A DNA stretch of 8,092 bases from an uncultured Burkholderiales bacterium (GTDB lineage Bacteria > Pseudomonadota > Gammaproteobacteria > Burkholderiales > Burkholderiaceae_C): contig CAJBLW010000027.1 of NCBI GenBank assembly GCA_903953985.1, positions 1 through 8,092 on the forward strand. Reading direction: 5' to 3'. A program made the translations under genes and the position numbers. Shown here piece after piece: positions 6,101-8,092 of this stretch (positions within the stretch are counted from its first letter, which is position 1; each line of letters opens with the position of its first letter). The notes under the pieces were generated by a model, which did no database searches, was not told the DNA's origin, and saw nothing but the letters and a program-made list of their open reading frames with translations.

Positions 6101-8092
6101 TGGCCGGTAACGCCCCTGTGGCCGAGTTCAGCTTGAAGTCAATGCCCCTAAGCGAAAGCTGGAAGTCATCGGGATCAAAGCCATACAAAGCAACCGTGTC
6201 CGCATGCGCCTTGGCTGCGGTGTATTTGTAGCCCGAAATAGACTTGAGCTGCAGCAGACCGAAATCGATGCCTTCTGCACCAAACCCATAAAGGTTGCCA
6301 GCTTGCTGGGCAAAGGTCTTGGTGGTGTCAAAACCTGCCCTTGCATAGCCTACAAACACATCTATATCGGCCCCGCCAATACTGAAGCCTGACAGTGGGC
6401 CCAGGGGCGTTGCAGAGCCCGTTACAAAATTGTTGAAGCTGCCTTGCTGGAATCCAATAGCACCTTGGACGTACATGAACTGAGAAATTTGCAATGTGAC
6501 TTGCCCCGCAAACACACCCAAGCGTTTGCCAGAGAAGTCCAGCTTGACGGGTTGCGCCGGATCACCTGTTGGAATCTCAAGGTTGCTAGCACTGAAATTG
6601 AGTTCCTGTTCAAGCGCACTGGCTCTGTTGTACTCAAGGTTGATGTTGGAAGCAGAAAGTTGGAAGTCATCCGGATCAAATCCGTACACAGCCATGCTGT
6701 CGGCGTGTGCCTTGAATGCGGTGTATTTGACCGCGCCTGATTTGACACTGAGCATGCCAAAGTCGATTCCGTCGGCCCCAAAACCATAAAGCTTGTCAGC
6801 CTGTTGCGCCAGGGTTTTGGTTCGGTCAATGCCGTTTTCGGCATAACCGACAAAAGCAGTGATGTTGCTGCCACCAATCGAGAAGCCTTTGGCGTTGAGC
6901 ACCGGGGTTCCCAACGAACCCGATTTAAGCCCTGTGTAAGTGGCTTGTTCAAAACCAATTGAGCCACTCACATACATAAAATCGGAAATTGACAAAGTGG
7001 CTGTCTGGGCATACACGCCCAAGCGCTTGCCGCCACCGAAGTCGATGGTGATGGCCCCGGTGGAGCCGAGCACCACACCGCCGTTAAAGGAGTCGGCGTA
7101 ATCAATGGTTTGGCCCAAGCTGTCTGCAGAGTTGTACTCAAAGCGCAAATCTTGGGCAGACAACTCGAAATCGTCAGGATCAAATCCGTACAGCCGCGCA
7201 TCATCCATGCGGGCTTTGAAGGCCGTGTAAGAACGTCCAGCCACCTTGGACATCAGTACACCAAAATCGAGGTTATCCACCCCGAAACCATACAAATTGG
7301 ATTGCTGTTGAACCAGGGTTTTGCTGGTGTCAAAGCCGCCGTCTGCGTATCCCACAAATGCAGTGATGCCCGTACCTGTGATGGCCATCATCGAGGTGTT
7401 TTGACTCGGGGGTACAGTGGTCTGCGAGCTGTTGATGCTGTTGTTGAGCTTGATCGCATTGGTAGGCGAGTACTTCTCAAAACCGATGCGGCCACTGAAA
7501 TAGGCAAAGTCTGAAATTTTCAGTGTGACATCGCCCTCAGCCCTGAGCAGCTCACCCACAGAACCATCATAGGCAAGGTTGATATGACTGCTGGCCCCAG
7601 TCATCACTGCCAGATTTTTGGCTGAAAAATCGACCACCTGATCCATCGGCTGGCTGGCCTGGTTCAGTTGAACCGATAAATTTTTGACAGTGGGCAGCAA
7701 GTCAGTCAAGCCCACCAATCCGACACTGCTGGCCGTGGCGTTCAAGGCTGTCCACTTGCGTGTCGGCTGCAACTTCGAAGTAATCAGGGCCAAACCAAAG
7801 TCGATATTGTCGAGCTCCAATCCGATGGCATCAGCGGTGCCATAATTGACGCCAGCAAAAACATCAATCGAAGAACCACCAATGGTCAACACATCGGCTG
7901 AAACGGAATCACCCGTCGTCTGACCTGTTCTCTTGGCCAAAACCACCGTTTCGCTCGTCTTGCTCACCGCCAAGTTGCCCTGCACCGCCACAAACCCGTA
8001 CACGTTGATGTCCAGGAATCCGCTCGCTTGCAGCAATTGGCCCTTGGCCCCCTCCAGCGTCAGCGCCAACTCGCTCGTACCGCTCGTGGCCA
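1..8092 (-). CDS. Giant modular RTX-type exoprotein/adhesin-like protein, partial at both ends
   Basis: A single minus-strand frame is open across the whole window (2,696 complete codons, 8090 to 3) with no stop, and both ends run off the window. From the N-terminal side it holds the tail of a module (residues 1-67), nine repeat modules (68-1950), a beta-rich region (1951-2453), a linker (2454-2518), RTX nonapeptides (2519-2654) and the start of the following segment. I see no cysteine, catalytic motif, membrane segment or signal peptide; the true N-terminus is outside. Known RTX proteins are usually exported in one step by a type I ABC transporter, membrane-fusion protein and TolC-like pore, using a C-terminal signal, which would lie beyond position 1. 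A surface or secreted adhesin-like role is inferred from architecture alone. It could also be a structural exoprotein or an S-layer-like protein. The reading frame is near certain; the function is only moderately supported. Confidence 0.95.
129..536 (-). repeat. RTX (hemolysin-type) calcium-binding nonapeptide repeats
   Basis: Residues 2519-2654 carry about nine copies of the GGxGxDxhx type: GGKGNDAIY, GGLGNDSLM, GGAGKDEFV, GGDGNDKFI, GGDGADIID, MGDGENTIF, GGGGADIIR, AGAGNDLIS and SGGVDRLVL. The first copies are separated by short spacers and the middle four are contiguous. In the known family such repeats wind into a parallel beta roll that binds calcium between turns and folds only after type I secretion into a calcium-rich exterior. 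This is the most secure domain call in the window. Confidence 0.88.
537..731 (-). other. Linker leading into the RTX block
   Basis: Residues 2454-2518. It begins ISHLASDGTLYLHMGDTSGR, continues with an acidic stretch (SGDLYDDSINESFNID), then INESFNIDQSGGNITVRSLG and TETYSAGSVTKIV directly before the first RTX nonapeptide. The DGTLYLHMGD and VTKIVGYGG phrases resemble what I recall preceding calcium-binding repeats in other giant exoproteins. That is memory, not a search result. Confidence 0.45.
732..2240 (-). other. Beta-rich C-terminal region without module signature
   Basis: Residues 1951-2453 (503 residues) lack the IGG..AFVG and YTALKA signatures. They consist of alternating hydrophobic/polar strands joined by Gly/Asn/Asp turns, for example LRMNIESNIELGPVAKLNVE, IAGKASINVGPIELRGAVDL, VRGKAEIDIHLGPLHLNAGM and LFEIDITLAGFRAEIDITPA. 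The loose phrase 'G.h.h.hGPh.L...' recurs three or more times (LGPVAKL, VGPIELR, LGPLHLN), suggesting an ancient degenerate repeat. It ends in the aromatic SYLWSWGAPPD. An extended beta sandwich, solenoid or groove is plausible. I recognise no named domain. Confidence 0.55.
2241..2909 (-). repeat. Repeat module I (223 residues), last recognisable copy
   Basis: Residues 1728-1950. Opening SLAIGINDANGFIGVPSFEG, then an Asp/Asn loop at 2825-2790 and KAVGLAIRNLDLGVVI. Next come VYMAVQANIDYIGLVGVPEG and the LTLDMN strand. A long acidic spacer follows (AVSFDDAGAEFSFTTIDFSK, then ANSRKDDDVWETGYAIETGN), and the close is AEVEMFGLVSMTGVLDFRFS. It is the most diverged copy and blends into the beta-rich region that follows, so its C-terminal boundary is approximate. 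Confidence 0.65.
2790..2825 (-). other. EF-hand/dockerin-like Asp/Asn loop in module I
   Basis: The encoded DSNNNGRIEETD follows GYFY and precedes ATNPKAVGL, the same place as the loops of modules E and F. Positions 1, 3, 5 and 12 are Asp or Asn and position 6 is Gly. Calcium binding is inferred. Confidence 0.6.
2910..3704 (-). repeat. Repeat module H (265 residues) with four-loop insert
   Basis: Residues 1463-1727. Opening ALTLGGSNLTGFAGVGGPYR, an extended loop (YGPDLVGGINADTGAVIPDG), then DVDFGLAIMKPTLFN. Next come KFVSAKASVGYAGLVGVDSD and the IEVNIN strand, a four-fold Asp/Asn loop block at 3242-3105, ALPTGGNNMIFLDFTEEIIQ, and the close AEINLAGFVQMSASMAFTKK. The loop at the E/F position is lost or remodelled, while the calcium-type loops appear later in the module, just before the LPTGG strand. 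Confidence 0.75.
3105..3242 (-). repeat. Four tandem Asp/Asn calcium-type loops in module H
   Basis: Residues 1617-1662 contain four successive loops with about 12-residue spacing: DLNGDGVLRTATE, DTNSNGWLDSGE, DTNNNGVLDLSE and DRNQNGRID. The DxNxNGxxDxxE period is typical of EF-hand-like or thrombospondin type 3-like calcium repeats in extracellular proteins. The block is inserted between the IEVNIN strand and the LPTGG strand. It probably forms a rigid calcium-loaded linker; this is inference. Confidence 0.75.
3705..4295 (-). repeat. Repeat module G (197 residues)
   Basis: Residues 1266-1462. Opening GLTFGASNVNMFVGAGNPDF, then QSDLVGFGLQNLSVAIANFK. Next come VFSFKAHANEMGVYGLGDVL, the ITVDVN strand, LKISTSGAPVYLDLKGTEIV, and the close AEISVAEFLHLRGSLAFRKG. 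The loop after GNP (DFDSPFSEQSD) keeps acidic residues but not the DxNxDG order of E, F and I. After the close there is a spacer of about 39 residues (VDLGGLAPIANQLGQVLNTT region) before module H. Confidence 0.75.
4296..4787 (-). other. Pro/Met-rich insert in module F
   Basis: Residues 1102-1265 do not follow the module pattern. The first part has short strand-like stretches separated by regularly spaced prolines (LPEIDFG, LPNFSMPEMPAFDANMFLP). A more helical-looking stretch follows (PSTPDWLKDGLKFLKDIDIR). The rest, with GLDPLLGLAADAAINGMASA, is more hydrophobic and Ala/Leu-rich. I recognise no domain. It may be a degenerate module or a separate spacer domain; its origin is not visible in the sequence. 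Confidence 0.5.
5193..5231 (-). other. EF-hand/dockerin-like Asp/Asn loop in module F
   Basis: The encoded DSNNDGVYETNDD sits at the same place in module F as the loop in module E, after the GPYKT turn and before AIGF. Asp or Asn at positions 1, 3, 5 and 12 and Gly at 6 fit a calcium loop. Binding is inferred. Confidence 0.6.
5301..5846 (-). repeat. Repeat module E (182 residues) with one Asp/Asn loop
   Basis: Residues 749-930. Opening AFTIGASHVQAFVGVGGPYR, then a calcium-type loop DSNLDGAITVAD (5783-5748) and DAIGMLIDDFSFGLGLF. Next come KFTALKANAKQIGFTGLGDA, the VAIN strand, LGVSIPTGGTPILLNFSNEL, and the close VAGFLALEGGFTFQKR. The loop takes the place of the Gln-rich segment in B to D. 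A 21-residue spacer after QKR leads to module F. Confidence 0.78.
5748..5783 (-). other. EF-hand/dockerin-like Asp/Asn loop in module E
   Basis: The encoded DSNLDGAITVAD has acidic or amide residues at loop positions 1, 3, 5 and 12 and glycine at 6, the pattern of EF-hand and dockerin calcium loops. It follows the GGPYRT turn and precedes DAIGM. Calcium binding is inferred from the pattern; no flanking EF-hand helices are evident, so it is probably a calcium-stabilised beta turn. Confidence 0.6.
5847..6389 (-). repeat. Repeat module D (181 residues)
   Basis: Residues 568-748. Opening GFSIGGADIDVFVGYARAGF, then TTKTFAQQAGNLYGFGAEGI in the segment at 6329-6258. Next come YKYTAAKAHADTVALYGFDP, the FKLN middle strand, a longer spacer, VPTGNPAAPILLDMTGATIG, and the close ATLRISEFVHVSGSFAFEKG. 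The first half resembles B and C. The second half, with its VPTG..P..LD element and FAFEKG ending, resembles E, so D looks like the transition between the two module subtypes. Confidence 0.8.
6390..6887 (-). repeat. Repeat module C (166 residues)
   Basis: Residues 402-567. Opening GFSIGGSNITAFVGYAENGI, then TKTLAQQADKLYGFGADGID within the 24-residue segment at 6827-6756. Next come KYTAFKAHADSMAVYGFDPD, a middle LEYN strand, FSASNLEIPTGDP, LDFSGKRLGVFAGQ, and the close VTLQISQFMYVQGAIGFQQG. It is the closest to the array consensus and shares most motifs with B and D. Part of the DNA is also similar: 18 of 20 bases match between 6667-6686 and 7171-7190. Confidence 0.82.
6888..7388 (-). repeat. 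Repeat module B (167 residues)
   Basis: Residues 235-401. Opening MAITGTGITAFVGYADGGFD, then the 24-residue segment at 7331-7260 with TSKTLVQQQSNLYGFG and DFG. Next come YTAFKARMDDARLYGFDPDD and FEYN, and the close is ATLSISDFMYVSGSIGFEQ. The YGFDPDDF element (7190-7170) recurs in modules C and D. B, C and D have nearly equal length, share both the Gln-rich segment and the acidic YGFDPDDF motif, and look like recent tandem copies. The acidic DPDD cluster may bind a cation; this is inference. Confidence 0.8.
7389..7889 (-). repeat. Repeat module A (167 residues)
   Basis: Residues 68-234. It opens with LTIGGSSIDVFAGVNYG, then DAIGLELDNIDFGLAL, then a KWTALNATASSVGLVGL strand pair. A middle strand, NLSVQLN, follows, and the module closes with VTLKISDFAYFSGRIGFEKY. 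The order of elements (opening IGG..AFVG, DFG-type strand, ALKA..G, closing FxxhxGxhxFEK) is the same as in the following modules. Module A has a shortened loop after FAG: it has neither the Asp/Asn loop of E, F and I nor the glutamine segment of B to D. The function of the module is unknown. The alternation of hydrophobic and polar residues suggests beta structure. Confidence 0.75.
7890..8092 (-). repeat. C-terminal part of a repeat module preceding module A
   Basis: Residues 1-67 match the last third of the repeat module: a short strand-forming stretch (LALTLEGAKGQLLQASGFLD), then VYGFVAVQGNLAVSK, the equivalent of the FMYVSGSIGFEQ strand pair that closes the other modules. A spacer follows and leads into the LTIGG opening of module A. 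The array therefore continues upstream of the window, and the full protein has at least ten modules. Confidence 0.7.

Noticed and set aside
6422..6967. 181-residue minus-strand open frame in another phase
   Set aside because: It overlaps the giant frame entirely. Its translation is low-complexity Ser/Thr/Leu/Arg-rich with no domain, as expected for a shifted reading of the repeat modules.
5847..7388. CRISPR-like or mobile-element direct repeats with a period of about 500 bases
   Set aside because: The repeats are long, coding, in frame and diverged, with no short identical repeats, unique spacers or inverted ends; they are protein modules.
6204..7514. Plus-strand open frames that resemble one another (shared 'E.VRIKSV' phrase)
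   Set aside because: The likeness comes from the tandem DNA copies of modules B to D read on the wrong strand, not from a gene family.

Overview
The whole 8,092-base window is the inside of one giant protein-coding gene on the minus strand. One minus-strand frame (complete codons from 8090 down to 3) reads for 2,696 codons without a stop, and neither the start nor the stop codon lies in the window. I translated it end to end by hand. It gives a coherent, compositionally uniform, modular protein: rich in Gly, Asp, Asn, Val, Leu and Phe, poor in Trp, and with no cysteine that I could find. There is no intergenic DNA, so no promoter, terminator, RNA gene, CRISPR array or insertion sequence. Residue numbers below count from the high-coordinate (N-terminal) edge of the window.

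Layout, N-terminal to C-terminal (high to low coordinates): the tail of a preceding repeat module (8092-7890); nine consecutive diverged copies, A to I, of a beta-rich module of about 167 to 335 residues (7889-2241); a long beta-rich region without the module signature (2240-732); a short linker (731-537); a block of RTX-type (hemolysin-type) glycine/aspartate calcium-binding nonapeptides (536-129); and the beginning of the segment after it (128-1). Modules B, C and D are close copies with a period of about 500 bases. E to I are more diverged and carry insertions: single Asp/Asn loops of the EF-hand/dockerin kind in E, F and I, a four-loop run in H, and a 164-residue Pro/Met-rich insert in F.

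The RTX block near the C-terminal side, the repeat architecture, the missing cysteines and the many acidic calcium-type loops fit a very large exoprotein or adhesin exported by a type I secretion system and folding in external calcium. That function is inferred: no enzymatic domain, known adhesive fold or secretion gene is visible here. The repeat resembles modules I recall from unnamed giant exoproteins of environmental bacteria, but I cannot give it a family name with certainty. The moderate-to-high GC and GCC/GGC/CTG/TTG-rich codon use suggest a proteobacterium, perhaps a freshwater betaproteobacterium. That is a weak guess from composition only.
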